From positions 248,001 through 312,000 of the forward strand of contig NZ_UEFQ01000024.1 of the NCBI RefSeq assembly GCF_900489465.1: a stretch of DNA of 64,000 nucleotides, given 5' to 3'. The stretch is from Aequorivita sp. CIP111184. Lineage in GTDB: Bacteria; Bacteroidota; Bacteroidia; Flavobacteriales; Flavobacteriaceae. Shown one piece after another: positions 24,529 through 33,955 of the stretch. The notes beneath the pieces are model-generated. The model ran no database searches, was not told the origin of the DNA, and saw only the letters and a list, made by a program, of their open reading frames with translations. How positions within the stretch are numbered: the first letter of the stretch is position 1; each line of letters opens with the position of its first letter. The position numbers were made by a program, and so were the translations under genes.

Positions 24529-25227
24529 ATGAAAATATTTATCAACTTTAATGCAAAACATCATAGATCATATACTAAATCTATAATGTTATCTGCAATA
24601 TTATTCTATCTTATTTTAGGTATCACAAGTATAATGGCCCAAAACGAAATGCTCATTGGGCAGGTTTCAGGGAGGTTTGTCGTTCGGGAGAATTTTGATG
24701 AAAAAGATGCTTTTTTAAACAAACAAACTTTTGAAGCTGGAAAAATTACCACTAAAAATGGATATTATGAAATTGAGGTAATCACAGAATTGTTTGACAA
24801 AAACAAAAAATCTACCGACAAATACACCACAACCTACCGCTGCAAACCAGAAGATGGAAATATAATGATAATAGCTTTTCCGTTTTTCAACCCAAAGTCC
24901 AAGGAAACCGAAATCAGCACGACTTCTAAAAATTTCAAACAACTATACGACTTGGAAAACTTAAGAGATATTGAACTTGAAATGAGTTTTGACTCAGGCT
25001 TATTAAATTTTTTTGATTCAAAAAGCAGTATCAAAATTTATGATAGAAAATTGGACGGCAATAGAAATAATATCAAATCAAAGATCAATATTAAGGCCAA
25101 TGCGTGGGGAATTCGCATTAAGCAACTCAACTATTCTGTCAATGAAAAATTAAACGATAACGGTTTATTGACCTTTCAGAGATTCACCGAAGCCGATGGT
25201 AGTTATTTTACAATGAACTATAAATAA
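24529..25227 (+). CDS. Exported protein of unknown function
   Basis: A 232-residue protein with a long N-terminal region and a hydrophobic signal-like stretch ending in IMAQ (residue about 37). An internal start at MLSAILFYLILGI would give a more usual signal peptide. The mature part is rich in beta-strand patterns (GYYEIEVITELFDKNKKSTD, IKIYDRKLDG) and resembles TapB/DUF3108-like proteins only weakly. No enzymatic motif is seen. Confidence 0.6.
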   Translation: MKIFINFNAKHHRSYTKSIMLSAILFYLILGITSIMAQNEMLIGQVSGRFVVRENFDEKDAFLNKQTFEAGKITTKNGYYEIEVITELFDKNKKSTDKYTTTYRCKPEDGNIMIIAFPFFNPKSKETEISTTSKNFKQLYDLENLRDIELEMSFDSGLLNFFDSKSSIKIYDRKLDGNRNNIKSKINIKANAWGIRIKQLNYSVNEKLNDNGLLTFQRFTEADGSYFTMNYK

Positions 25228-25233
25228 AGAAAA

Positions 25234-25527
25234 ATGAAAAATTACGATACACTTTCAGAAGCTATTAACGATCTACAGGCAAATGAATACACCTATGATT
25301 TCAACTTAACGCCTGAATGTTTGGAATGCGCTACCCTAAAAATTGAAATCCGGCCAGAAGATTTTAAAGTAGATAAAACCTATCGCTTTGAGGGAATGAG
25401 CAGCACTGATGACAATAGTATTTTATATGCAATATCTTCTAAAGATGGAATTAAAGGACTTTTGGTAGATGCCTACGGTGTGTATGCAGAAAACATTTCA
25501 GAAGCAATGCGGAAAAAATTACGATAA
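25234..25527 (+). CDS. Conserved small protein (TYDFNL/LECATL family)
   Basis: A 97-residue protein common in Bacteroidota, with TYDFNLTPECLECATLKI, a YRFEGMSSTDDNSILYAISS segment and GLLVDAYGVYAENISEAM. Homologs are often labelled phosphoribosylpyrophosphate synthetase, but the protein is far too short and has no PRPP-binding motif, so I do not use that name. The Cys pair in ECLECA could bind metal. It lies seven bases after the preceding gene and 19 before the copper ATPase gene. Confidence 0.75.
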   Translation: MKNYDTLSEAINDLQANEYTYDFNLTPECLECATLKIEIRPEDFKVDKTYRFEGMSSTDDNSILYAISSKDGIKGLLVDAYGVYAENISEAMRKKLR

Positions 25528-25545
25528 CACTTAAACAACACTATA

Positions 25546-27606
25546 ATGGAAAATCAAAAACACGAAGAAATGGACCATTCAAACCCGCCTGCCGGTCGGG
25601 CAGGAATAGATCATTCCAATCATGACGGTAATGCACCCATGGGAATGGCTGGCCACGACCATCATAAAATGATGATTGCCGACTTCAAGAAACGCTTTTG
25701 GGTAACGCTTGTACTTACAATTCCCATATTGATATTCTCGCCAATGATCCAAGGATTTTTCGGATATGAATTTTTACTTCCGGGTAATCCATATATACTT
25801 TTTGCTCTTTCTACTATTGTGTATTTCTATGGTGGATGGCCTTTTCTGAAAGGTATTGTTTCAGAAATAAAGAGTGGTGCACCAGGAATGATGACGCTTA
25901 TATCTATGGCAATTACCGTAGCTTATGTATATAGTTCCGCCACGGTATTTGGTTTAGAAGGTGTCGACTTTTTCTGGGAACTGGCTACACTTATCGCAAT
26001 TATGCTCATTGGGCATTGGATAGAAATGAAGAGTGTTTTGGGTGCTTCAAAAGCCCTACAGCTTCTCGTAAGTATGATGCCAGCTGAAGCACATCGCGTA
26101 AAAGGCGATACTATTGAAGATATTCCTCTCGAAGATTTATTGAAAGATGATGTGATATTGGTTAAGCCCGGAGAGAAAGTTCCTGCCGATGGGATTATTG
26201 TAGAAGGCTCAAGCTATTTAAATGAATCTATGCTTACCGGAGAATCGAAACCAGTAAAAAAAGAGGAAAAAGATAAAGTAATAGGAGGTTCAGTAAACGG
26301 TAATGGCAGCATAAAGGTAAAAGTAGAGCATACAGGTAAAGATAGCTATCTCAACAAAGTAATCACAATGGTTGAGGAAGCTCAAAAAACCAAGTCCAAA
26401 ATGCAAAACCTTTCGGATAGGGCTGCAAAATGGTTGACATATATTGCTTTGGGGATCGGTTTTGGAACATTGGCAGTTTGGTTGATTTTAGGCTTCCCAT
26501 TTGTATATGCATTGGAACGAATGGTTACTGTAATGGTCATTGCTTGTCCACATGCACTTGGTCTTGCAATTCCTTTAGTAGTTGCTATTTCTACCTCAGT
26601 ATCAGCACAAAATGGATTATTGATTCGTAATAGAACGGCTTTTGAAGAATCACGTAAAATTTCAGTGCTGCTTTTTGACAAAACAGGAACATTGACGAAA
26701 GGTGATTTCGGCGTTACCAGAATAGAATCTGTAAATGAATCTTATTCAAACGAAGAAATTTTGAGACTTTCCAGTGCCTTGGAACAAAGTTCAGAACATC
26801 CTATTGCTGTAGGAATTATTAAAAAAGTTAGAGAAGACAAAATTGACATCCCAAAACTTGAAAACTTTAATGCGATTACCGGTAAAGGTGTGGAGGCAAA
26901 TGTAGAAGGAAAGCAAGTAAAAGTGGTTAGTCCAGGCTTCTTAAGAGATGAAAAAATAGAAATTCCAAAAGATGCTTTTAGTGATGCTGCTGAAACGGTT
27001 GTTTTCGTTTTGATTGATGGGCAACTAGCTGGATACATTGCTCTTGCTGATGAAATAAGACCAGAATCTGCTGAAGCTATTAAAATATTCAAGAAGAACA
27101 ATATCAAAGTCATAATGGCAACAGGAGACAACGAAATAACAGCCAAAGCAGTGAGCGATAAGCTTGGTTTAGATGGCTACTATGCAGAAGTTTTACCTCA
27201 TCAGAAAGTTGAACTAGTTAAAGAATTACAAGGAAAAGGTGAGTTTGTGGCTATGACGGGAGATGGTGTAAACGATGCGCCTGCCTTGGCACAAGCAAAC
27301 GTTGGTATTGCCGTTGGGTCAGGTACAGATGTAGCCGCTGAAACAGCCGATATTATTTTGGTAAATAGCAATCCACAGGATATTGCCAATTTAATTTTAT
27401 TCGGTAAGGCGACCTACAACAAAATGATTCAAAATCTAATATGGGCAACAGGATATAATGTTGTGGCCATTCCTTTAGCTGCTGGCGTATTATATTCCTC
27501 AGGCTTTGTTTTAGGACCAGCGGTAGGAGCTGTGTTAATGAGTTTGAGCACCATAATTGTAGCTATTAATGCCCAATTATTAAAGCGGAAAATTGGTAAA
27601 AAATAA
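25546..27606 (+). CDS. copB: CopB-type copper-transporting P1B ATPase
   Basis: A 686-residue P-type ATPase with a His/Met-rich N terminus (HSNHDG, MGMAGHDHHKMM) and no HMA domain. The membrane metal site is C334-P-H336 (ACPHALGLAIPL), the CPH variant that marks CopB-type pumps linked to Cu(II)/Cu(I) export. The phosphorylation site is D378 in DKTGTLTKGD; GDGVNDAPAL and the TGES motif are also present. A GC-rich palindromic element is inserted in frame in the N-terminal region (25584-25604). It exports copper from the cytoplasm, and the MFS gene starts right after the stop codon. Confidence 0.92.
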   Translation: MENQKHEEMDHSNPPAGRAGIDHSNHDGNAPMGMAGHDHHKMMIADFKKRFWVTLVLTIPILIFSPMIQGFFGYEFLLPGNPYILFALSTIVYFYGGWPFLKGIVSEIKSGAPGMMTLISMAITVAYVYSSATVFGLEGVDFFWELATLIAIMLIGHWIEMKSVLGASKALQLLVSMMPAEAHRVKGDTIEDIPLEDLLKDDVILVKPGEKVPADGIIVEGSSYLNESMLTGESKPVKKEEKDKVIGGSVNGNGSIKVKVEHTGKDSYLNKVITMVEEAQKTKSKMQNLSDRAAKWLTYIALGIGFGTLAVWLILGFPFVYALERMVTVMVIACPHALGLAIPLVVAISTSVSAQNGLLIRNRTAFEESRKISVLLFDKTGTLTKGDFGVTRIESVNESYSNEEILRLSSALEQSSEHPIAVGIIKKVREDKIDIPKLENFNAITGKGVEANVEGKQVKVVSPGFLRDEKIEIPKDAFSDAAETVVFVLIDGQLAGYIALADEIRPESAEAIKIFKKNNIKVIMATGDNEITAKAVSDKLGLDGYYAEVLPHQKVELVKELQGKGEFVAMTGDGVNDAPALAQANVGIAVGSGTDVAAETADIILVNSNPQDIANLILFGKATYNKMIQNLIWATGYNVVAIPLAAGVLYSSGFVLGPAVGAVLMSLSTIIVAINAQLLKRKIGKK
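25584..25604. repeat. GC-rich palindromic insert encoding PPAGRAG
   Basis: CCCGCCTGCCGG joined to TCGGGCAGG forms an imperfect palindrome within the N-terminal His/Met-rich part of the copper ATPase gene. It is in frame and encodes PPAGRAG between MDHSN and IDHSN. The core matches the elements at 5139 and 13833. Confidence 0.65.
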
Positions 27607-28863
27607 ATGAAAAGGAAAGAAAAAATCAACAGGATATTTTTAATCCTGTTGAGTTTATTCGTAGTGATGTTGGGCTATGGTATATTACTGCCAACCCTTC
27701 CCTACTATACCGAAAGATTAGCATTAGCAGGTAATCTCGATCCAGACCGTATCAATTTTCATATAGGATTGCTCACAAGTATTTATCCTTTTTTTCAACT
27801 ACTCTTTGTAGTAGTTTGGGGAAAGCTTTCAGATAAATATGGTCGCAAACCTATTATCATCTGTGGACTCATTGGTTTTGTAGTTATGCAATTACTGACG
27901 GGCTTAGCCACATCTCTGACAATGCTATATGTTGCTCGGATTTTTGGTGGTATATTCACTTCTTCGGTTATTCCTGTCAGCAACGCATATTTAAGTGACA
28001 TTACTTCTGAAAAACGAAGAACAAAAATAATGGCCTGGTCTGGTGTTGCCATTAGTTCAGGAGTTATTTTCGGCCCCGTTATTGGAAGCTTTCTTTCCCA
28101 GACTGATTTTCATTTACAATATTCTATGGGTTTGCTACATTTAGACCGATTTTCAATACCATTTTTATTCGCTGCCCTACTCGGATTGATTGTTCTATCT
28201 ATTGTGATGAAATGGCTTAAAAACACCACTCGTGTACATAAGTTCACGACACAGAAAGTAAGCTTGCGATTCATATTTTCCAAATACTTTATCGTATTAC
28301 TGATAGTATCCTTTATAATCCAATTTATATTGACCTTATTTGAAACGGTTTTTTCAATTTACGGAAAAGATGACTTAGGTTTTAACAGCAATCAAGTGGG
28401 TATTGGCTTTATGTTATGCGGCGCTATAATGGCTGTTCTACAGCCCGTTTTTGCTACTTACGGAGAGAAATTTTTATCCACAAAGAAACAAATCACTCTA
28501 GGATTATTCATATCTGGAATTTCCTTGATCATCTTTCCATTTTTTACAAATGAATTTTTCGTATATGGACTAATCGTTGTTTTTGCTACTGGTATTGCTA
28601 TGGTAATACCTAATTTATTATCAGCCGTTTCATTAACTTCTAAAAAAAATACGGGTCGAAATATATCCATACAGAGCTCGACCAATAGTATTGGTCAGAT
28701 TTTAGGTCCCGTTTTAGGAACTTGGCTTCTTGCTGGTGGTTTTTACTATCCATTCATAATTTCTGGAAGCATAACCTTGGTTGCTATTGGCTTTGTGTTC
28801 TTTCTTAAGAATTCCTACGAACATAAAAAAGACCAACCAAGTGTTGCACTTATTGATAACTAA
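27607..28863 (+). CDS. MFS efflux transporter (TetA-like)
   Basis: A 418-residue transporter with 12 predicted helices. GYGILLPTLPYY in helix I and the loop 2-3 motif GKLSDKYGRKPII are typical of drug:H+ antiporters of the DHA1/TetA group; a second such motif, YGEKFLSTKKQ, is weak. The start codon directly follows the stop codon of the copper ATPase gene, so it is translationally linked to it. The substrate cannot be told; the linkage suggests a role in the same metal or stress response. Confidence 0.82.
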   Translation: MKRKEKINRIFLILLSLFVVMLGYGILLPTLPYYTERLALAGNLDPDRINFHIGLLTSIYPFFQLLFVVVWGKLSDKYGRKPIIICGLIGFVVMQLLTGLATSLTMLYVARIFGGIFTSSVIPVSNAYLSDITSEKRRTKIMAWSGVAISSGVIFGPVIGSFLSQTDFHLQYSMGLLHLDRFSIPFLFAALLGLIVLSIVMKWLKNTTRVHKFTTQKVSLRFIFSKYFIVLLIVSFIIQFILTLFETVFSIYGKDDLGFNSNQVGIGFMLCGAIMAVLQPVFATYGEKFLSTKKQITLGLFISGISLIIFPFFTNEFFVYGLIVVFATGIAMVIPNLLSAVSLTSKKNTGRNISIQSSTNSIGQILGPVLGTWLLAGGFYYPFIISGSITLVAIGFVFFLKNSYEHKKDQPSVALIDN

Positions 28864-29486
28864 CTCAATTCTAAAGCCTAAATATTCCATATAGGATAAT
28901 TACAAAGAACGATGAATATTGAAGGTGCCGACCCGATACTGTATGGTTAGAAACAACCGATCGTAAATAAACATAACAACACTGTTTGGTCAAACACTAA
29001 AATAATATTTGAAATTCCTAAATTAGAGAGACGAGGATAACTTACGGAAGTGTGATTACCAATTTTTCCATACGCATTGAATATTTATTCTTTAAAGAGG
29101 TAAAAGGAGAATTGAAGGTTAAAAAAATTATAGAGTAATCCAAAAAATCTAACATGGAATAAATGAAATATGTTAAATTTTGATATGAGGTGCGTAATTC
29201 GGTGCGTATAAAATTAGAGAAGTTTGGGAAGCCCTTTAAATACTATAAATTTAAAATATTGGATAGTTCCTCTTTCACAGAAGAGAAAAGTTTGACTAAC
29301 AGAATAAAGAATATATTATCCAATTATTTTCGTATTTTTATAAAGTAAAAGACGTATAGAATTTGCAACTAAATGTGCTAATTTGAACCGAGTTTAGAGT
29401 TCGGTTAATTCAATAAATGTAACAGCACAATCTATTGACAATCAATTATTTGAATACAATTAGATAATCTTGTCATCCCGACTTAC

Positions 29487-29514
29487 AAAAGACACTTTCG
29501 GGTGTCTTTTTTTT
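29487..29514 (+). terminator. Rho-independent terminator
   Basis: Arms AAAAGACAC (29487-29495) and GTGTCTTTT (29502-29510) enclose a six-base loop, followed by more T. It is a classic intrinsic terminator. It lies about 620 bases downstream of the MFS gene, so its transcript could be the island operon or a short RNA. The preceding TCATCCCGACTT is repeated as TCATCTCGACTT before the second copy. Confidence 0.75.
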
Positions 29515-29523
29515 ATTTGGGGT

Positions 29524-29562
29524 GGTACAATGAAACCACCATAAAAGTGGTTTCATTGTGCC
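29524..29562. repeat. Long perfect hairpin between terminator copies
   Basis: A 16-bp stem (29524-29539 with 29547-29562, one G-U pair) encloses seven bases. The arm is built on ACAATGAAACCAC. No T-tract follows directly. It could be a small inserted palindromic element or a structured RNA element. Confidence 0.6.
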
Positions 29563-29583
29563 GTTCAACTTACCCAAGCAAGT

Positions 29584-29629
29584 TCATCTCGACTTTTAAA
29601 AAGATAGCTTCATTGATGTCTTTTTTTTT
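29584..29629 (+). terminator. Second terminator-like copy
   Basis: TCATCTCGACTT followed by AAAAAGATAG, a short loop region and GATGTC, then nine T. It mirrors the copy at 29473-29514 in order and sequence but with a weaker stem. The arrangement looks like two related ends 110 bases apart. Confidence 0.5.
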
Positions 29630-29643
29630 GAGAATTGACAAGG

Positions 29644-29686
29644 TGATATTTATCATTTCATAAAAAACGCAACAAAGGTACTTTTG
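29644..29686 (+). promoter_or_regulatory. FNR-type promoter module of hemN
   Basis: TGATATTTATCA (29644-29655) is a perfect FNR-like palindrome, and TACTTTTG at 29679-29686 fits the Bacteroidota -7 box TAnnTTTG. The centre of the palindrome is 29.5 bases from the box, which places it near -42 of the expected start. The same spacing recurs at six further modules in the right half. Confidence 0.75.
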
Positions 29687-29704
29687 GCTCATAAATTTAA
29701 AGCC

Positions 29705-31069
29705 ATGCAAAGTCGTTTAGTTTCAAAATACAACGTTCCCGGTCCGCGATATACAAGCTATCCCACAGTTCCGTACTGGAACAACGAAAAATTTTCGTTA
29801 AGTGAATGGAAGAAAAATGTAGTTCAAAGTTTTTCAGAAAGTAATTCTACAGAAGGCATAAGTCTTTACATCCACCTCCCGTTTTGCGAAAGTCTCTGTA
29901 CTTTTTGTGGATGCAATAAACGAATAACCAAAAACCACGGTGTTGAAACTCCCTATTTAGAATCTATTCTAAAAGAATGGCGACTCTATTTGAAACTCTT
30001 TCCTGAACGTCCAATTATAAAAGAATTACACCTTGGCGGTGGCACACCCACTTTTTTTTCGGCTGAAAATTTAAAATTGCTTTTACGGGAAATTTTTTAC
30101 GATGCAACCATAGCTGAAAACCCTTCCTTCAGTTTTGAAGGACATCCAAACAATACTTCAGAAGAACATTTACAAACGCTATTTGATTGTGGATTTACCC
30201 GGGTTAGTTACGGCGTGCAGGATTATAATACTACGGTACAAATTGCTATACACAGACTGCAACCATTTGCCAATGTAAAACGCGTTACCGAAACTGCCCG
30301 TGAAATTGGTTACACTTCTGTAGGCCACGATATTATTTTTGGACTTCCATTTCAAAAAAAGGAGCACGTAATCCATTCAATTGAAAAGACAAAAGAACTA
30401 ATGCCAGACCGTATTGCCTTTTACAGCTACGCACATGTTCCGTGGATAAAAGGAAACGGCCAGCGTGGTTTTAAAGATGAAGACTTGCCCAGTGCCGAAG
30501 AAAAGCGCAATATGTACGAAACTGGTAAAAGCATGCTCGAAGAAGCTGGATATATTGAAATTGGGATGGATCATTTCGCCCTAAAAACCGATAGCTTATA
30601 CAATGCGCTAGAAGAAAAAAAACTGCACCGTAATTTTATGGGGTATACAGATAGCAAAACTCAATTAATGATCGGCTTAGGTGTTTCTGCAATTGGAGAT
30701 AGCTGGTACAGTTTTGGTCAAAACTCAAAAAATGTGGAGGAATACCAAGAATTGGTGGAACAAGGAATTCTTCCCGTGTATCGAGGCCATATGTTGAACG
30801 AGGAAGATCTTATTATCCGTAAACATATTCTGAATATGATGTGCCGTTTGGAAACTTCTTGGGAAGATGACTCCCTCCTATTTGATGAGTTGCCGGAAGT
30901 TCTTCTTAAATTAAAAGAAATGGAAGATGATGGTATATTACAATTCGGTTCCAAAAAACTTCAAATAACCGAAAAAGGGCGTCCTTTTGTTCGTAATGTC
31001 TGCATGGCTTTTGATGTGCTTTTACAACGAAGCAAACCAGAAACGCAACTGTTTTCAATGACTATTTAA
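29705..31069 (+). CDS. hemN: Oxygen-independent coproporphyrinogen III oxidase
   Basis: A 454-residue radical SAM enzyme. I start at the ATG at 29705 (MQSRLVSKYNVPGPRYTSYP), since the upstream TTG frame begins inside the -7 box. The iron-sulfur motif is C61-x3-C65-x2-C68 in PFCESLCTFCGC; the N-terminal YNVPGPRYTSYPT is a HemN hallmark. It converts coproporphyrinogen III to protoporphyrinogen IX without oxygen, which supplies heme for the cbb3 oxidase and cytochromes under low oxygen. It has its own FNR-type promoter and is followed by the porin gene. Confidence 0.92.
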   Translation: MQSRLVSKYNVPGPRYTSYPTVPYWNNEKFSLSEWKKNVVQSFSESNSTEGISLYIHLPFCESLCTFCGCNKRITKNHGVETPYLESILKEWRLYLKLFPERPIIKELHLGGGTPTFFSAENLKLLLREIFYDATIAENPSFSFEGHPNNTSEEHLQTLFDCGFTRVSYGVQDYNTTVQIAIHRLQPFANVKRVTETAREIGYTSVGHDIIFGLPFQKKEHVIHSIEKTKELMPDRIAFYSYAHVPWIKGNGQRGFKDEDLPSAEEKRNMYETGKSMLEEAGYIEIGMDHFALKTDSLYNALEEKKLHRNFMGYTDSKTQLMIGLGVSAIGDSWYSFGQNSKNVEEYQELVEQGILPVYRGHMLNEEDLIIRKHILNMMCRLETSWEDDSLLFDELPEVLLKLKEMEDDGILQFGSKKLQITEKGRPFVRNVCMAFDVLLQRSKPETQLFSMTI

Positions 31070-31099
31070 AGTAAAAAGTTTCAAGAAAACTTCACATTG

Positions 31100-31142
31100 T
31101 GACTTTGGTCATATTTTATAAAAACAGCAAATAAGACATTTG
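31100..31142 (+). promoter_or_regulatory. FNR-type promoter module of the porin-nirK operon
   Basis: TGACTTTGGTCA (31100-31111) and GACATTTG (31135-31142) are spaced exactly as in the other modules. The box differs from TAnnTTTG at one position. The porin ATG follows at 31166. Since nirK starts 21 bases after the porin stop, this module may control nirK, nirV and SCO as well. Confidence 0.7.
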
Positions 31143-31165
31143 TATCCTAAATTAATTATAGTTCA

Positions 31166-32455
31166 ATGAAACTGGCAAAATGTACTTTAGTTTTAATTTT
31201 ATTTTTTTCAATAAACATCACATATTCACAATTTACGGTAGAGACTCAGCTACGTCCACGTTTTGAGTTTCGTCACGGTTACAAAACGCTTTTCCCAAAT
31301 GATGTAAATCCAGCTGCTTTTGTTTCACAAAGAACAAGATTAAATTTTAGCTATAAAACCGAAAAACTTCAGTTCTATTTAAGTCCGCAGGACGTTCGGG
31401 TTTGGGGTGATGTACCGCAACTTAACATAGCAGATGAAAACGGTTTTTCCCTTCATCAAGCTTGGGCAGAAATACAGTTAATTTCAGATCTCAACTTAAA
31501 AATAGGTCGACAGGAAATTGTTTATGACGATCAGCGTTTCTTCGGAAATGTAGACTGGGCGCAGCAAGGCCGAAGCCATGATGCGGCAATTTTAAAATTT
31601 GAGCCAAATTTCATGGAACTTCATTTTGGAGCAGCCTACAATCAAAACGGCGAAGCTTTGACTGGAAATGTGCTAACTAAAAATACTTACAAAAGTTTTC
31701 AATATCTATGGTTTCATAAGGATTGGGAAAAACTTTCAGCCAGTTTTCTATTCTTAAATAATGGCCTGCAATATATTGATGAAATTGATGAATCTAAAAA
31801 CGACACACGCTATAGCCAAACCGCAGGAATTCACTTAAAGGCGAAGGCAAATAAATTCGGTTTTGCTTCAAATTTATATTATCAATTTGGAAAAGATATC
31901 GCCAATAATGATTTGAGCGCTTATTTGGTTTCGTTGGAAGCAAATTATTCTGCAATGGAAAATCTCAATTTCACTTTAGGTGGTGAGCTACAAAGCGGAA
32001 ATGATTTTGGCGCACCTTCAAATGGAAAGAATAAAGCTTTCAATCCGCTATATGGAACAAATCACAAATTCAATGGATTTATGGATTACTACTATGTTGG
32101 CAATCATATTGACAATGTTGGGTTGGTGGATTTTTACGGAAATTTAAAATACTCCTTCAATAAAAAATCAAACTTAGCTGTAGGGCTTCACAAGTTTTTG
32201 GCCGCTGCTGAGATTTTAAACGAAAACTCAAAAAATTTGGGTTATGAAATAGATTTAGTAATTTCACATAAATTGAGTGAATTTGTTGCTGTTCAAGCCG
32301 GATATTCTCAATTTTTTGCGTCAAACGGCATCGAAACCGTAAAAAATAATTTTGACGGTAATTCAAATAATTGGGCTTGGGCAATGTTAACCATTGATCC
32401 TGTGCTTTTTACTTGGCAAAAACAAGACGAACAAATTAACAATCAAAACCAATAA
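31166..32455 (+). CDS. Alginate-export-like outer-membrane porin
   Basis: A 429-residue beta-barrel protein with signal peptide (cleavage near TYS-Q). Strand patterns such as FTVETQLRPRFEFRHGY and GRQEIVYDDQRFFGNVDW match the alginate_exp family of porins, also seen upstream of nir genes in other Bacteroidota. Being in front of nirK with an FNR-type promoter, it may let nitrite or copper complexes pass the outer membrane; that is inference. The product does not need alginate as substrate. Confidence 0.8.
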   Translation: MKLAKCTLVLILFFSINITYSQFTVETQLRPRFEFRHGYKTLFPNDVNPAAFVSQRTRLNFSYKTEKLQFYLSPQDVRVWGDVPQLNIADENGFSLHQAWAEIQLISDLNLKIGRQEIVYDDQRFFGNVDWAQQGRSHDAAILKFEPNFMELHFGAAYNQNGEALTGNVLTKNTYKSFQYLWFHKDWEKLSASFLFLNNGLQYIDEIDESKNDTRYSQTAGIHLKAKANKFGFASNLYYQFGKDIANNDLSAYLVSLEANYSAMENLNFTLGGELQSGNDFGAPSNGKNKAFNPLYGTNHKFNGFMDYYYVGNHIDNVGLVDFYGNLKYSFNKKSNLAVGLHKFLAAAEILNENSKNLGYEIDLVISHKLSEFVAVQAGYSQFFASNGIETVKNNFDGNSNNWAWAMLTIDPVLFTWQKQDEQINNQNQ

Positions 32456-32476
32456 ATCAACATTAAACATTAAGCT

Positions 32477-33943
32477 ATGACATTAACTTTCAAAAAAAAT
32501 CTTGTAACAAAAATGCTTCTCTGTTTAGGAGGAGTGGTTTTCCTTTCAGGCTGTGTAAACGACCAATCCGACAAAAAATACAATGATACGGTAGATATTC
32601 CCGTGAATCAAGAAATGATTGCGGAACTAACCTCACCGCCATTTGTTCCAACTCCGGTTGGAAAACGTATGGCGAAAAAACTGATCGTCGATCTTGAAAT
32701 TCAAGAACGTGAAGGCGAAATGACTGGCGGCGTTAAATATGTTTATTGGACGTTTGGCGGAACTGTTCCTGGTAGTTTCATAAGAACCCGTGTAGGCGAT
32801 GAAGTGGAATTTCATTTGAAAAATCACCCAGACAACAAGCTTCCCCACAACATTGACCTTCACGCAGTGAACGGTCCAGGTGGTGGTGCAGAATCTTCAT
32901 TTGTTGCTCCGGGGCACGAAAAAGTGTTCTCTTTTAAAGTACTTAATCCTGGACTTTATGTTTACCATTGTGCAACCGCGCCTGTGGGAATGCACATTGC
33001 AAACGGAATGTATGGTCTTATCTTAGTAGAGCCTGAAGGGGGTTTGGAACCAGTTGATAAAGAATATTATATTATGCAAGGTGATTTTTATACCGAAGGA
33101 AAATATGGCGAACGTGGCCTGCAAGCTTTCGATATGCAGAAAGCAATCAACGAAACTCCGGACTATGTAGTATTCAACGGCCACGTTGGTGCTATGACTG
33201 GCGATAATGCACTTACTGCAAAAGTGGGTGAAAAAATACGTCTCTTTGTTGGTAATGGCGGACCTGGTCTTGTTTCATCCTTCCACGTAATTGGAGAAAT
33301 TTTTGATAAAGTTCATATTGAAGGTGGAAGCATGATTAATGAAAATGTTCAAACAACAATGATACCCGCGGGAGGTGCTGCAATTGTAGAATTTCGCGTA
33401 GATGTTCCCGGAACATTTATATTGGTTGACCACTCTATTTTCAGAGCTTTTAACAAAGGCGCTTTGGCGATGCTTAAAGTAGAAGGTGAAGAAAACAAAG
33501 CAATTTATTCGGGAGAGATTCGTGATGGTATTTATCTTCCGGAAGGTGGCGCAATTCAATCCATGCCTACAGATGGTGTAAAAAAGGAAAAAGAGGAAGT
33601 GAAAGCTTTTACTTTTGAAGAACGAATGAAATTCGGGAAAGACAAATTTACAGCTACTTGTGTTGCCTGCCATCAAGCAAATGGCCAAGGAATTCCCGGA
33701 GCCTTTCCTCCTTTGGCAAAATCTGATTACTTAAATGCCGATGTAAACCGCGCTATCGATATTGTTTTACACGGAAAAACTGGAGAAATAACAGTAAATG
33801 GCAAGAAATACAACAGTGTAATGACTGCCCAAGCACTTTCTGACGAAGATGTTACCAACGTACTTACTTACGTTTATAACAGCTGGGGTAATTCTAAAAA
33901 AGAAGTTACGCCAGAAATGGTTCAAGCCGTTAGAAATAAATAG
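32477..33943 (+). CDS. nirK: Copper nitrite reductase fused to C-terminal cytochrome c
   Basis: A 488-residue protein with lipobox-like LSGC (Cys26). The NirK part (about 50-370) has LPHNIDLHA (H124, H129), [16 protein letters not shown] (H164, C165, H173, M178; type 1 and type 2 copper ligands) and [12 protein letters not shown] in the second domain. The last 100 residues form a class I cytochrome c with CVACH at 395-399, providing an internal electron donor site. The reaction is NO2- to NO in the periplasm. The cytochrome part closely resembles the second heme domain of the protein at 49936-50949. Confidence 0.95.
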   Translation: MTLTFKKNLVTKMLLCLGGVVFLSGCVNDQSDKKYNDTVDIPVNQEMIAELTSPPFVPTPVGKRMAKKLIVDLEIQEREGEMTGGVKYVYWTFGGTVPGSFIRTRVGDEVEFHLKNHPDNKLPHNIDLHAVNGPGGGAESSFVAPGHEKVFSFKVLNPGLYVYHCATAPVGMHIANGMYGLILVEPEGGLEPVDKEYYIMQGDFYTEGKYGERGLQAFDMQKAINETPDYVVFNGHVGAMTGDNALTAKVGEKIRLFVGNGGPGLVSSFHVIGEIFDKVHIEGGSMINENVQTTMIPAGGAAIVEFRVDVPGTFILVDHSIFRAFNKGALAMLKVEGEENKAIYSGEIRDGIYLPEGGAIQSMPTDGVKKEKEEVKAFTFEERMKFGKDKFTATCVACHQANGQGIPGAFPPLAKSDYLNADVNRAIDIVLHGKTGEITVNGKKYNSVMTAQALSDEDVTNVLTYVYNSWGNSKKEVTPEMVQAVRNK

Positions 33944-33955
33944 ATATTGTATACT

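Larger units (their letters stand above)
28864..29704. other. Gene-free junction region
   Basis: No convincing coding frame is seen on either strand. The first 600 bases are AT-rich with short broken frames. The last part holds a strong terminator (29487-29514), a 16-bp stem hairpin (29524-29562), a second terminator-like copy (29584-29629) and the hemN promoter module. It divides the copper island from the anaerobic respiration block. Confidence 0.75.

Noticed and set aside
29460-29485. tRNA gene or tRNA 3' end before the first terminator
   Set aside because: TCATCCCGACTT resembles an acceptor end, but no T-loop, anticodon or D-arm can be built upstream.
29684-29704. TTG start of hemN giving seven extra residues
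   Set aside because: The TTG lies in the predicted -7 box, and MQSRLVSKYNVPGPRYTSYP matches the usual HemN start.
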